Shown: positions 7,930 to 16,410, numbered from the stretch's first letter. The stretch is DNA of 64,000 nt from G963667075 sp963667075 (GCA_963667075.1 OY762938.1:1860001-1924000), one strand, 5' to 3'. The notes: generated from the letters alone by a model not told the origin. Translations and numbers: made by a program.

Positions 7930-10145
7930 CAGGTCTTTTCTTCCATATACGCCGGCAACCAGCCCTCATTCAGTGTAATGAGCTCTGTGACAGAAACAGA
8001 TTGTCCATTGTCTAGTACAATGTCAGCACCTTGTGTTACACCGATTTCTGTGACCGGAATGTTATTGTCTTCCGAGAACTTTTTGACAAGACCGGCATGC
8101 TTGGTGGACAGGATATAGCGGCCCTGATCTTCACCGAACAGGAAGTCTGCGCTTGTATCGCATTTAAGCTTTGCGCCGATACCAGACGCCATGGCCATTT
8201 CAGCTACGGCGGTTAAAAGGCCGCCGTCAGAGATGTCATGGCAGGCAGAGATCAGGTTGCGGAAGATCATGTCCCGTACAAAATCGCCGTGCAAAAGCTC
8301 GTCTTCGAGATTAACAGGTGGAGCCTCTCCGGCCTCGATATTGTGGACTTCTCTGGCATAGAGGGACTGACCCAGATGGCCTTTGGTGTGGCCAATCAGC
8401 AAGAGGGTTTCGCCTTCGTCCTGGAACGCCATAGAGCGCGCTTTTCTCCAGCCTTCAATCAGGCCGACGCCGCCAATAACAGGCGTTGGAAAAATGGCCT
8501 CGCCGCTGGTTTCGTTATAAAGCGATACGTTACCGGAAATGACTGGGTAGTCGAGTTTGGCGCAGGCCTCTGCAATGCCTTCGATACAGTCCACAAATTG
8601 CTTCATGATGTCTGGCTTTTCGGGATTGCCGAAATTAAGGTTGTTGGTGACCGCCAGCGGTTTGGCCCCTGTGGCAGAGATATTGCGATAACTCTCGGCC
8701 ACAGCCTGTTTGCCGCCCTCAAACGGATTGGCATGACAGTAACGCGGCGTACAGTCAGAGGAGATCGCAAGGGCTTTTTCCCTGTTTGCGACAGGGATTT
8801 TTACCAGTGCGGCATCGCCTGCTTTTCCGGCTTGTGTCTCGTACGTACCGGGAGAAATATGTGTTTCTCCCATGACGAGAGAGTCGTATTGCTCCCAGAT
8901 CCAGCGTTTGGAGGCATTATCAGGGCAAGTGATGAGCGTTTTAAGGGACTCGATAACGTCTTTATCATCCAGTGCCGGCAATGGGGCAGGGGCTGGATAC
9001 GCACCTTGCGGGCGGTCATAAATGGGGGCTTCATCCACGAGCGGCGGCACCGGAATATCGCACCATGTTTTGCCGTACATATTAAGCTTTAAGCGGCGTT
9101 CTTTGGTGGTTTTACCAATGATAGCAAAGTCCAGATCCCATTTTTCGAAAATAGCGCGGGCGATGTCTTCCTTGCCGGGCTGTAAGACCATGAGCATCCG
9201 TTCTTGGCTCTCAGAGAGCATCAGTTCATATGGTGTCATGTTTTCTTCGCGTTGCGGCACTTTATCAAGATCAAACTCTACACCAATCTGGCCTTTGTCG
9301 GCGATTTCCACAGAAGAAGAGGTGAGGCCAGCCGCGCCCATATCCTGAATAGAGATAATGGCATCGGTTTGCATCAATTCCAGACAGGCTTCGAGTAGGA
9401 GTTTTTCAGTAAAGGGGTCGCCGACTTGCACAGTAGGGCGGTTTTCTTCGTTGCCATCCCCAAATTCTGCACTGGCCATGGTCGCGCCGTGGATCCCATC
9501 GCGGCCCGTTTTGGACCCGACATAAACGACAGGTTGATTGATGCCCGCGCCTCTGGAGTAATAAATAGAATCAGTGTCTGCCAGACCAATGGTCATCGCA
9601 TTGACCAGAATATTGCCATTATAGCTTTTGTGGAAATTGGTTTCACCGGCAACAGTTGGTACGCCCATGCAGTTTCCGTACCCTGCAATACCAGCCACAA
9701 CGCCATCCACCAGATGCCGTGTTTTGGGGTGATCCGGTTCTCCAAAACGAAGGGCATTGACGTTGGCAATTGGCCGCGCGCCCATGGTGAAAACGTCACG
9801 CATAATGCCGCCAACGCCCGTGGTCGCGCCTTGGTAGGGTTCAATGTAAGAGGGATGGTTATGGCTCTCCATTTTGAAAATGGCGGCTTGTCCATCACCA
9901 ATATCAATCACGCCTGCATTTTCCCCAGGACCCTGAATAACCCAAGGGGCTTTCGTTGGGAGTTTTTTCAAGTGCAGGCGGGATGATTTGTAAGAGCAAT
10001 GCTCTGACCACATAACGGAAAAGATACCCAGCTCTGTGTAGGTCGGTGTCCGTCCGACAATATCTAACATTCGCTCATACTCATCAGGCGCAAGTCCATG
10101 TTCTGCGCCGAGTTCTGGTGTAATGTCCGGTTCTGTGAAAGTCAT
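7929..10145 (-). CDS. purL: Phosphoribosylformylglycinamidine synthase, subunit PurL
   Basis: PurL is the ATP-dependent synthetase subunit that makes FGAM from FGAR in purine synthesis, working with PurQ (glutaminase) and PurS, both in this window. The 738-residue length fits the small PurL form. Motifs include SYKSSRLHLKKLPT near the N-terminus, GATTGVGGIMRDVFTMGARP, GVPTVAGET and SDGGLLTAVAEMA near the end. The frame stays open further upstream to 10253, but that extension is encoded by a palindromic repeat. I start at the ATG at 10145, where the protein begins MTFTEPDITPEL after AAGAGGAAC. Confidence 0.95.
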   Translation of the reverse strand: MTFTEPDITPELGAEHGLAPDEYERMLDIVGRTPTYTELGIFSVMWSEHCSYKSSRLHLKKLPTKAPWVIQGPGENAGVIDIGDGQAAIFKMESHNHPSYIEPYQGATTGVGGIMRDVFTMGARPIANVNALRFGEPDHPKTRHLVDGVVAGIAGYGNCMGVPTVAGETNFHKSYNGNILVNAMTIGLADTDSIYYSRGAGINQPVVYVGSKTGRDGIHGATMASAEFGDGNEENRPTVQVGDPFTEKLLLEACLELMQTDAIISIQDMGAAGLTSSSVEIADKGQIGVEFDLDKVPQREENMTPYELMLSESQERMLMVLQPGKEDIARAIFEKWDLDFAIIGKTTKERRLKLNMYGKTWCDIPVPPLVDEAPIYDRPQGAYPAPAPLPALDDKDVIESLKTLITCPDNASKRWIWEQYDSLVMGETHISPGTYETQAGKAGDAALVKIPVANREKALAISSDCTPRYCHANPFEGGKQAVAESYRNISATGAKPLAVTNNLNFGNPEKPDIMKQFVDCIEGIAEACAKLDYPVISGNVSLYNETSGEAIFPTPVIGGVGLIEGWRKARSMAFQDEGETLLLIGHTKGHLGQSLYAREVHNIEAGEAPPVNLEDELLHGDFVRDMIFRNLISACHDISDGGLLTAVAEMAMASGIGAKLKCDTSADFLFGEDQGRYILSTKHAGLVKKFSEDNNIPVTEIGVTQGADIVLDNGQSVSVTELITLNEGWLPAYMEEKT

Positions 10146-10180
10146 ATAAAAGTTCCTCTTATCAAATAAAACCTCTTTGT

Positions 10181-10288
10181 TATTCCCACGGCGTGGCAAA
10201 GCCATGCATAAACAGTGGGAATTCAGTAAAGCATACAGCAACGCTGTATACATATTATGCTGGATACCCGATCAAGTCGGGTATGACA
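10181..10288. repeat. Composite palindromic repeat (family R2) upstream of purL
   Basis: Two stem-forming blocks lie side by side: TTCCCACGGCGTGGCAAAGC facing a GTGGGAA block, then GGATACCCGATCAAGTCGGG with its own inverted arms. The same composite occurs at 21841, 24384, 26416 and 33612, and single blocks at 31657 and 51478. It is a dispersed chromosomal repeat rather than part of purL. The rest of the 215-base gap before 10361 shows nothing recognisable. Confidence 0.85.
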
Positions 10289-10360
10289 ATATTTTACTCA
10301 TCTTCTTCATCATAATTTTCGTCATAATCCGGATATTGTTCCGGCGCTTTTCCTCTTATT

Positions 10361-10915
10361 TTACAGGTGTTTTGTAATATCCTCATAAAGAAAGTCGAAG
10401 GTCGTATAGCCAGCTTCTGCATTCAGATGCCCACCTTTGGGAAGGATGGTGAGTGGCACGTTAAGATTTCTGGATAAGGCTAATGGTTGTGCTAAAGGGA
10501 CGTACGGGTCGTCATCGCCATGCAGAATTGTGAAATGTTTTGCATTCCGGCGAATTTTTTTCCAGTCAAAATCATGATGAATGAAGGTGTCGTTCAATTT
10601 GTCGATGTCTTTAACGCCTGTTTCCTCTGTGACGCATCCGATCAGGCCGGCATAGGCCACAGCTTTATCCATGGATTCCAGTACGTGTAAAACATGATTG
10701 GCTCCGCAGCTATGGCCAATCAACAGGGTGTCTTCTCCGAAAATGGGGGCCTGATTGTTCAGCGCATTGCACCAGCTCTCTTTGCTTTGGTTCTCTGGTG
10801 TAGGGAGCGTGGGAACGAAAACCTCTATATTTTTTGCTTCCAGCTTTGATTTTAACCACGGAAACCAGTTGTTGTCAGGGGTTGACATTGTGCCATGGAG
10901 AATAACGGCGTGCAT
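10361..10915 (-). CDS. Alpha/beta hydrolase, RBBP9/YdeN-like serine hydrolase
   Basis: A 184-residue single-domain serine hydrolase. It shows the HGT oxyanion region (VILHGTMSTP), the nucleophile elbow GHSCGA with serine at about residue 88, an aspartate in GDDDPYVP and the final GGH with the catalytic histidine. Size and the short C-terminal GGHLNAEAG pattern match the RBBP9/YdeN family, whose substrates are mostly unknown. It starts 3 bases after the acetyltransferase gene upstream, so the two are probably co-transcribed within the purine-operon region. Confidence 0.88.
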   Translation of the reverse strand: MHAVILHGTMSTPDNNWFPWLKSKLEAKNIEVFVPTLPTPENQSKESWCNALNNQAPIFGEDTLLIGHSCGANHVLHVLESMDKAVAYAGLIGCVTEETGVKDIDKLNDTFIHHDFDWKKIRRNAKHFTILHGDDDPYVPLAQPLALSRNLNVPLTILPKGGHLNAEAGYTTFDFLYEDITKHL

Positions 10916-10918
10916 GTT

Positions 10919-11371
10919 TTATTCCTCCCTCAGCATTAGATTGGCGGCTTTTTTGAATTTGTTCTTCTCATAAAACGTTATGGCTTTCTCATTCTTTTCT
11001 CCAACCATGAGCCTGATCCACTTGCCACCTTTTTTCTCAGCTATCTCTATAGCGAACTGAAAAAGGGCAGAACCAATGCCCTGACCGCGTTTTTCCGGTG
11101 TGACAATAAGGTTGTTAATCTCAAAGCCTAGATCAGGCTCTAGCGGATCGTAAAAAGCGTGCAGGCCGATAACCGCGATGATTCCGCTTTCATCTTGCGC
11201 ATAGAACTGTCTGTAACCATGCTGTCTGGCTTTTTCGAAGCTATTTGTGGCTTGTTCTTCTGTGACAGGTTCTAATCCTGACTCTGTCATAAGCAAATTC
11301 AGTAAGGGTAGAGTCTTTAGCAAAGCATCCTGATCAGAGACTTCCTGAATATCTGTTGCTATGTGTGTCAT
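10919..11371 (-). CDS. GNAT-family N-acetyltransferase
   Basis: A 150-residue acetyl-CoA-dependent acetyltransferase. The acetyl-CoA-binding motif A is clear: NNLIVTPEKRGQGIGSALFQ (R-x-x-G-x-G/A), followed by the helix and ITFYEKNKFKKAA, the typical motif B. Substrate unknown. Its ATG overlaps the stop of the nucleotidyltransferase gene by 4 bases, so it may act with the adjacent MNT/HEPN pair or simply be a passenger in the operon. Confidence 0.88.
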   Translation of the reverse strand: MTHIATDIQEVSDQDALLKTLPLLNLLMTESGLEPVTEEQATNSFEKARQHGYRQFYAQDESGIIAVIGLHAFYDPLEPDLGFEINNLIVTPEKRGQGIGSALFQFAIEIAEKKGGKWIRLMVGEKNEKAITFYEKNKFKKAANLMLREE

Positions 11372-11673
11372 TTGTTACTCTCATAAAATAGCTGCTCGTA
11401 TGTATCAATATGTTCCTTAAAAGGAGGATGTGTTATGTCATTATAAATAACGACATCGAACATATAAGGCAAGGGCAGGGCTTCCAGATCCTCTCTTACA
11501 TCACGCAAGACAGAGTCTCCGATCTCACCATGCAAGGCCAGATCAATATCAGAATTATGTCTTTGCGTTTCCAGAGCCCTGGAACCGAACACGGTTACTT
11601 GTTCAATGGCGGGATAGCCTTGAAACACGGTGTTTATACTCTCTATTTCTTTATCGGTTAGACCGTATGTCAT
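11368..11673 (-). CDS. MNT-type nucleotidyltransferase (minimal domain)
   Basis: A 101-residue minimal nucleotidyltransferase. It carries the fold's signature GSRALETQRHNSDIDLAL, with the GSR turn and the first pair of metal-binding aspartates (DID). A later aspartate in MFDVVIYN can serve as the third acidic residue. Such proteins pair with small HEPN-like partners; in studied MNT-HEPN systems the MNT neutralises a HEPN toxin by nucleotidylation. The partner gene overlaps it by 4 bases on the upstream side (11670-12092). Confidence 0.88.
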   Translation of the reverse strand: MTYGLTDKEIESINTVFQGYPAIEQVTVFGSRALETQRHNSDIDLALHGEIGDSVLRDVREDLEALPLPYMFDVVIYNDITHPPFKEHIDTYEQLFYESNK

Positions 11674-12092
11674 ATTTTCTCTTTTAAACTTTTATACAGA
11701 TTATCAAGGGCCGGTACATAGGTTGTTTTTAGTCTGTCTAAAACGGTTTTGAAATTGTCTTCGTTATAGGTGTGCGTCATCAAATTCCGGTCTTGTGCCA
11801 TATTGATCCAGGCTTGCCCGTCTTTTATAAGGCCGGCGGCAAAGGCACTTTTTATAACGGGACGCGGGGCGGCATATTCTATGTCAAGGGCCATGAAGTC
11901 CAGATAATCTTTCATGACTTTCCAGCCAAGTTCAAACGCCATTTCAAGACGCTGTATATAGCCCTGTTTTTCAAGATCTGACAGATCATTAAGATCAATA
12001 TCCATAACAGAGGCTAGCAGGCGGTAGCTTTTTTCAAAATGCTCAAAGCGTTGTTTCCAGCGTAAGGGGGCGGCGTTCTCTCCCGTACTCAT
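11670..12092 (-). CDS. HI0074-like HEPN partner of the nucleotidyltransferase
   Basis: A 140-residue all-helical protein of the nucleotidyltransferase substrate-binding (HI0074/HEPN) type. Family signs are RWKQRFEHFEKSYRLL at the start, ELGWKVMKDYL, and the C-terminal DRNLMTHTYNEDN. The last contains an RxxxxHxY-like element (R-N-L-M-T-H-T-Y), the motif used as an RNase or nucleotidylation target in toxic HEPN proteins. The gene overlaps purQ by 4 bases at its start and the MNT gene at its end, so it is translated as part of the purine operon. Whether the pair is a toxin-antitoxin module is an inference. Confidence 0.85.
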   Translation of the reverse strand: MSTGENAAPLRWKQRFEHFEKSYRLLASVMDIDLNDLSDLEKQGYIQRLEMAFELGWKVMKDYLDFMALDIEYAAPRPVIKSAFAAGLIKDGQAWINMAQDRNLMTHTYNEDNFKTVLDRLKTTYVPALDNLYKSLKEKI

Positions 12093-12778
12093 CCAAGGGC
12101 CTCCAGAATGCTTTCAAAGAGAGGCAGACCGGTTTTGTTCGCGTGCCAGTCCTGTGTGGCGTTTTCGGGGTGGGGCATCATGCCAAGGATGGTTTTGCCC
12201 TTGTTATAGATCCCTGCGATATTGCCGATAGAGCCGTTGGGGTTGGAATCTTGTGTGATCTCTCCGTCCTTGTCACAGTAACGAAAAGCCACGCGGTTTT
12301 CATCTTCCAGTTCTTTAATCACGTCATCATTGGCGAAATAGTTGCCTTCGCCGTGTGCGATGGGGACTTCCATCACGGTGCCGTTGCCGATTTTTTGTGA
12401 AAAGGCGGTGTCAGCATTCTCACAGCGCAAATGCACCTGTTTGCAGATGAATTTCAGCGAGTTATTCCGCATCAGTGCGCCGGGCACAAGCTGTGTTTCG
12501 ACCAGCATTTGAAAACCGTTGCAGACGCCAAGAAGGCGCGTGCCGGTTTGCGCCTTACGGATCACTTCTTTCATAATGGGGGAGTGGGCGGCCATGGCAC
12601 CACACCGCAAATAATCACCGTAGGAAAAGCCGCCGGGCAGAACGATCAGATCAGGATTGCCGAGCTCTGTGTCTTTATGCCAGATGATATCGGGGGCCGT
12701 GCCGGTTACGGTCTCAAAGGCCGCCGCCATGTCTTTTTCACGGTTTGTGCCAGGGAAAAGGATAATGGATGTTTTCAT
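12089..12778 (-). CDS. purQ: Phosphoribosylformylglycinamidine synthase, glutaminase subunit PurQ
   Basis: PurQ releases ammonia from glutamine for PurL. It is a class I glutamine amidotransferase: FPGTNREKDMAAAFE at the N-terminus, LPGGFSYGDYLRCGA, the catalytic cysteine in LLGVCNGFQMLVE and the histidine and glutamate of MMPHPEN near the C-terminus. Length (229 aa) is usual. It is followed by the HEPN/MNT pair, an acetyltransferase and a hydrolase before purL, all on the same strand. Confidence 0.95.
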   Translation of the reverse strand: MKTSIILFPGTNREKDMAAAFETVTGTAPDIIWHKDTELGNPDLIVLPGGFSYGDYLRCGAMAAHSPIMKEVIRKAQTGTRLLGVCNGFQMLVETQLVPGALMRNNSLKFICKQVHLRCENADTAFSQKIGNGTVMEVPIAHGEGNYFANDDVIKELEDENRVAFRYCDKDGEITQDSNPNGSIGNIAGIYNKGKTILGMMPHPENATQDWHANKTGLPLFESILEALG

Positions 12779-12881
12779 GTCAAATCCGGTGTCATTAATG
12801 TTCTAAACGTTTGAGAAGGGTATAGCATCCCTGTCTTTTTAAGGAAAGTCATGAAGCAGAATAAGGAACATTTTTTTTGCC

Positions 12882-13259
12882 TCAAGCGATCAGCGTGTCG
12901 TCTTCTTCGAGATGCAGGACTTCCTCTTTGACCTGTTCGAGGGCCTGCCGGGCAAATTTTGCAAGATGAGCGTCCAGCAGATGGTCTGATATCTCTACTT
13001 CTTGAGCGGTGAGGTCCTGATGGGCTTTGGCCAGTATTTTGTCAAAGCCGGGGCCTTCCATGTTAAGGGCAACGATCTGCTCGGCATAAGACGTGGCGAG
13101 CGTCTTCTCCATGTCCAGTTGTTCTGCGATCCACAGGGCAAAGAGTTTGCAGCACCGCGCTTCGGCTCTGAACCGGAGTTTCTCATCCTGCTTAAAGAGG
13201 TGTTCGTGCCTGTCTTTTCGGCTGTCTAGTGGATTAATTGTCATTATTTTTATCGTCAC
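12882..13259 (-). CDS. F1F0-ATPase inhibitor, zeta subunit (DUF1476)
   Basis: The zeta subunit is an alphaproteobacterial inhibitor of the F1-ATPase; it blocks ATP hydrolysis from the cytoplasmic side. The 125-residue protein matches the DUF1476 pattern: DRHEHLFKQDEKLRFRAEAR, then RCCKLFALWIAEQL and GPGFDKILAKAHQDL. Start may instead be the second methionine (MTINPLDSRK). It is divergent from purC. Because the family is largely confined to Alphaproteobacteria, it is a good taxonomic marker for this window. Confidence 0.93.
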   Translation of the reverse strand: MTIKIMTINPLDSRKDRHEHLFKQDEKLRFRAEARCCKLFALWIAEQLDMEKTLATSYAEQIVALNMEGPGFDKILAKAHQDLTAQEVEISDHLLDAHLAKFARQALEQVKEEVLHLEEDDTLIA

Positions 13260-13324
13260 TTCTTGTATTTACAGGTGATTATAGTCCATATAGTAGGACG
13301 ATATAAATAGTAAAAAGGTCGATC

Positions 13325-14185
13325 ATGGCAAGACGCAGAAAAATTTATGATGGCAAGGCTAAAACGATTTATCAAGGGCCTGAGCCGGGCACCGTTATCC
13401 AGTATTTTAAAGATGATGCGACAGCCGGTAATGGCGTAAAGCACGATGTTATTGCTGGCAAAGGGGTGCTGAATAACAGGATCTCAGCCCATATCATGAC
13501 CAAGCTTGAGGCGATTGGTATTCCAACGCACTTTATTCGTCAGGAAAATATGCGTGAACAGGTCGTGCGCGAGCTGGAGATTATTCCGTTGGAAGTGGTC
13601 GTGCGAAATATTGCGGCCGGTTCCTTGTGCAAGCGTTTAGGGCTAAAAGAAGGTGAAATTTTGCCAAAGCCTTTGATCGAGTTCTATTATAAAAAGGATG
13701 AGCTCAACGATCCTTTGGTCAGCGAAGATCATATTATGACTTTTGGCTGGGCCGATATTTATGAGCTCGAAGAAATCGTGTCCCTGACATACCGTGTGAA
13801 TGACTATTTGAACGGTTTATTCTCTGGCATTGGTATAAAGCTGGTTGACTTTAAGCTTGAGTATGGCCGTATCTGGGGTGACTATGGGGATCTCTATCTC
13901 TTTCTGGCGGATGAGATTTCGCCTGATAATTGCCGCCTGTGGGATGAAAAAACAAATGAGAAAATGGATAAAGACCGTTTCCGTCTTGATCTTGGCGGGC
14001 TGGTGGAATCCTATCAGGAAATCGCCAAACGCCTTGGCCTGATCCCTGAAGAAGGCATTATCAAAGAAGGGGATGTGAATGAACGGATAGCCTCCTGCCT
14101 CGAAGGGATCGAAAACGAACTCGCCAGAGAACGCCGCCTAAGAAGCATAAACAAATCCGCCCCGCCAAAACCACGAACGGTTTAG
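13325..14185 (+). CDS. purC: SAICAR synthetase PurC
   Basis: PurC condenses CAIR with aspartate in purine synthesis. Motifs: YDGKAKTIYQGPEPGTVIQY at the N-terminus, LNNRISAHIM, PLEVVVRNIAAGSLCKR and the C-terminal substrate-binding VDFKLEYGR with DEISPDNCRLWD. The length of 286 aa is slightly above the usual 240-260 because of a basic, proline-containing tail. It is transcribed divergently from the zeta-subunit gene and is followed by a small palindromic repeat. Confidence 0.95.
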   Translation: MARRRKIYDGKAKTIYQGPEPGTVIQYFKDDATAGNGVKHDVIAGKGVLNNRISAHIMTKLEAIGIPTHFIRQENMREQVVRELEIIPLEVVVRNIAAGSLCKRLGLKEGEILPKPLIEFYYKKDELNDPLVSEDHIMTFGWADIYELEEIVSLTYRVNDYLNGLFSGIGIKLVDFKLEYGRIWGDYGDLYLFLADEISPDNCRLWDEKTNEKMDKDRFRLDLGGLVESYQEIAKRLGLIPEEGIIKEGDVNERIASCLEGIENELARERRLRSINKSAPPKPRTV

Positions 14186-14195
14186 GTGCTCCACC

Positions 14196-14228
14196 GTGTC
14201 ATCCCGGCGAAAGCCGGGAGCTATAGGG
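14196..14228. repeat. TCATCCCGGCGAAAGCCGGGA palindrome (R2-related)
   Basis: A short perfect-arm hairpin with CCCGGC and GCCGGG around GAAA, just after the purC stop. The same sequence appears at 14605-14632. This type of palindrome is common between genes in Alphaproteobacteria. Confidence 0.85.
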
Positions 14229-14236
14229 CTTATAAC

Positions 14237-14542
14237 ATGAAACAAAAGAAGGATTTTTATGTATATATTCTTGCCAGCAAAAGAAATGGAACGCTCTACA
14301 TTGGTGTAACGTCAAATTTAATAAAAAGGATATGGGAACACAAAAACGGTATAATTAAAGGTTTTACGGAAAAATACAAAGTGTCCCAATTGGTTTATTA
14401 CGAGCACCATGAAATAGCAGAGAGTGCTCTTAAACGGGAACGAAATATGAAAGAGTGGAAACGGGCGTGGAAAGTTGAGTTGATTGAAAAGATAAATCCG
14501 AACTGGTACGATTTATATCCTGATCTTATGGCGCATAACTAA
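14237..14542 (+). CDS. GIY-YIG nuclease domain protein (UPF0213/YhbQ-like)
   Basis: A 101-residue single-domain GIY-YIG protein. The signature reads YVYILASKRNGTLYIGVTSN, with GTLYIG in place of GIY-x-YIG spacing, then the conserved arginine in LIKRIWEHK and the glutamate of ALKRERNMKEWKR. The frame extends upstream to 14186 but that part is the repeat at 14196-14228; the ATG at 14237 is the natural start. Such small proteins are often mobile between genomes and have little-known roles. It is bracketed by identical palindromes. Confidence 0.88.
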   Translation: MKQKKDFYVYILASKRNGTLYIGVTSNLIKRIWEHKNGIIKGFTEKYKVSQLVYYEHHEIAESALKRERNMKEWKRAWKVELIEKINPNWYDLYPDLMAHN

Positions 14543-14563
14543 CGGATAAATCGTATAGATCCC

Positions 14564-14632
14564 AGCTTTTGCTGGGATGACGGTACAGACACACCGCGTC
14601 ATCCCGGCGAAAGCCGGGATCCATAGGGAAGG
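14564..14632. repeat. Paired hairpin repeat (R2-related)
   Basis: Two adjacent hairpins: GATCCCAGCTTTTGCTGGGA and then CATCCCGGCGAAAGCCGGGA. The second is the same as that at 14196-14228, so the GIY-YIG gene lies between two copies. Confidence 0.85.
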
Positions 14633-14656
14633 CGTAACGAGATATTGGATTTGAAT

Positions 14657-15140
14657 ATGGTTGATATTCGTAAAGCGAAAGAAGAAGATTGGAAAGAGAT
14701 ACAGCGTTTGAATCAAAAGTTGTTTGATCTGGAGTACAAAGAGGCATTCGATAGAACAATTGACCCGGCATGGCCAGTATCAGACGCTGGAATAGCGCAT
14801 TACAAGGAAGTTGTTACAAGTCCTGATTGTTGCACCTGTATAGCTGAAGAAAACGGGGAAGTATGCGGTTATCTTTCTGTAAATTATAAGCAGGACAGTT
14901 TTTATGATTCCTACAGAAAAAATGTTTTTGTTGCAGAATTAGATCATATGTTTGTAGAAGAGAGCTTTCGTAAAAAAAGGCGTTGGAAAAGCTCTTTTAA
15001 CAAAAGCGGAAGAATGGTCTAAATCAAAGGGCGCAAATATTTTAAAGGTTGCTGCAACGAGTAAAAACCCAATGTCAAATTCGTTCTATAAAGATGCTGG
15101 ATTTGAAGAATATTACATGACGTACGAGAAAAAAATATAA
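14657..15140 (+). pseudogene. GNAT acetyltransferase, frameshifted at an A7 run
   Basis: The first part (from the ATG at 14657) reads as a GNAT N-terminal domain and stops at 15022. After the run of seven A at 14972-14978, shifting by one base restores the rest: RKKGVGKALLTKAEEWSKSK, then the SFYKDAGFEEYYM motif and a stop at 15138-15140. The acetyl-CoA motif R-K-K-G-V-G-K-A is recovered only in the shifted frame. So this is one gene with a single-base gain in A7: a recent lesion, phase-variable tract, programmed slippage or sequencing error. Substrate unknown. Confidence 0.85.
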
Positions 15141-15150
15141 AGAGGAAAAG

Positions 15151-15384
15151 ATGAAAGCAATTATTAATGTTACCTTAAGAAAAGGGGTTCTGGACCCGCA
15201 AGGGAAAGCGATTGAGCATGCGTTGCATGGCTTGGGCTTTGAAGAAGCCGGGAATGTGCGCCAGGGCAAGACCATTGAAATGGATGTGCCTGAAGGTACA
15301 GATGAAGCACGGATCAAAGACATGTGCGAAAAGCTGTTAACCAATCCTGTGATTGAAGATTACGACATTCGCCTTGTGGCTTAG
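15151..15384 (+). CDS. purS: Phosphoribosylformylglycinamidine synthase, subunit PurS
   Basis: PurS is the small subunit that joins PurL and PurQ. The 77-residue protein has the family pattern: MKAIINVTLRKGVLDPQGKA, then HALHGLGFEEAGNVRQGK and the ending NPVIEDYDIRLV. SD-like AGAGGAAAAG precedes the ATG. It lies on the plus strand after purC and the broken acetyltransferase, whereas purQ and purL are on the minus strand some 3 kb away. Confidence 0.93.
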   Translation: MKAIINVTLRKGVLDPQGKAIEHALHGLGFEEAGNVRQGKTIEMDVPEGTDEARIKDMCEKLLTNPVIEDYDIRLVA

Positions 15385-15453
15385 TTTTTTTGTTGGCTTA
15401 CCACTTCAAGGACTCTAAGAAATCCCACGCGTAAGCGTGTCATTATTTTATTT

Positions 15454-15529
15454 CACCACAGAGGACACAGAGCGCACAGAGGTTTTTCTTCTAAAAAGAA
15501 TCCCTGTGCGCTCTGTGTCCTCTGTGGTT
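15454..15529. repeat. CACAGAG-type palindromic repeat (family R1)
   Basis: Near-perfect palindrome: ACCACAGAGGACACAGAGCG on the left pairs with CGCTCTGTGTCCTCTGTGGT on the right around a T/A-rich loop. It is followed at once by the 200-bp element at 15531-15728. Confidence 0.9.
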
Positions 15530-15530
15530 C

Positions 15531-15728
15531 TATAGTTGTTTAGAAGAAGAATCAACGCGCGGTGTCATACCGGACACCGATCCGGTATCCAGTCAAATAA
15601 TGTGCACGGCATAGGCCGTGCTCTTTGTTCTGGAGTCACGCTGTTTATGTTCGGCCTAAAAGGCCTCTCTCGCGGGCATGACAGCACGCGTATGACATAG
15701 TCGATTTTAAATCGTAACAACTGTAAAA
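15531..15728. repeat. 200-bp dispersed element (family R3), copy 1
   Basis: This element is nearly identical to 44620-44819. It begins TATAGTTGTTTAGAAG and ends AACAACTGTA, so its tips are inverted repeats. Inside are three smaller palindromes: CCGGACACCGATCCGG, GCACGGCATAGGCCGTGC and GGCCTAAAAGGCC, then GATTTTAAATC. The two copies differ at the tips in a compensating way. No coding capacity seen. Together with 15454-15529 it fills the gap 15385-15798. Confidence 0.85.
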
Positions 15729-15798
15729 TGTTTTATTAGTGCTATCGCGCCTGTTTTTTTTTAGGGTCCTTAGTGTCTTAGTGGTAAAAAGAATAATT

Positions 15799-16410
15799 AT
15801 GTCGGATATTGAACAAGGGCTCATTCATCTTTTAAAAAACGATCCTGTCTTTTCTGTGCAGGGGTGGTCTGTGGCGGATGTAGAGTGGCAGCGGGATATT
15901 GAGCCCGGATTTCCTGCGCTGGTGCGGATTATTATTGAGCAGCAGCTCTCCACAAAGGTGGCTGAAACGCTGTGGCAGCGGTTTAATAGTGCGTTTGATA
16001 CAATGACACCGAAGCACTGTCTTGAACTGAGCGATGAGGCGTGCCGCGCGTTTGGCTTTAGTGCGCAGAAAACGGCGTATATGCGAGGGGTAAGCGAGGC
16101 TGTTTTAGATGGCAGGCTTGATGTATCGGCGTTTGATTATCTTCCTGATAACGAAATTCATGAGCGGCTTACAGCGTTGAAAGGTTTTGGGCCATGGAGT
16201 GCGCAGATGTATCTGATCTTTGTGCTCGGGCGTCCTGATGTCTGGCCAGCCGGGGATCTTGGTATTCAAAACGGTATGCAGAAATATCATAAACTGGATG
16301 ACCGGCCCGATGCAAAAGAAACGGCCCTTTACGGTGATCCTTTCAAACCACACAGAACCGCAGCGGCCTTACTGTCGTGGAAATTGAATAATATGCCGTT
16401 TAGGGCGTGA
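15799..16410 (+). CDS. DNA-3-methyladenine glycosylase II (AlkA-like, HhH-GPD)
   Basis: A base-excision repair glycosylase. The 203-residue protein begins MSDIEQGLIHLLKND; the longer frame back to 15739 has no ribosome binding support. It has RIIIEQQLSTKVAETLWQRF, then the helix-hairpin-helix LTALKGFGPWSAQMYLIF and the GPD loop with the catalytic aspartate in WPAGDLGIQ. It resembles the short bacterial AlkA group without the N-terminal TBP-like domain. Its 3' end overlaps nadK tail to tail by 11 bases. Confidence 0.9.
   Translation: MSDIEQGLIHLLKNDPVFSVQGWSVADVEWQRDIEPGFPALVRIIIEQQLSTKVAETLWQRFNSAFDTMTPKHCLELSDEACRAFGFSAQKTAYMRGVSEAVLDGRLDVSAFDYLPDNEIHERLTALKGFGPWSAQMYLIFVLGRPDVWPAGDLGIQNGMQKYHKLDDRPDAKETALYGDPFKPHRTAAALLSWKLNNMPFRA

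Noticed and set aside
8238..9092. Long plus-strand open frame inside purL
   Set aside because: A shadow of purL on the opposite strand; no ribosome binding site or family features.
10146..10253. N-terminal extension of purL
   Set aside because: The open frame continues but is encoded by a dispersed palindromic repeat; the normal PurL start with a ribosome binding site is at 10145.
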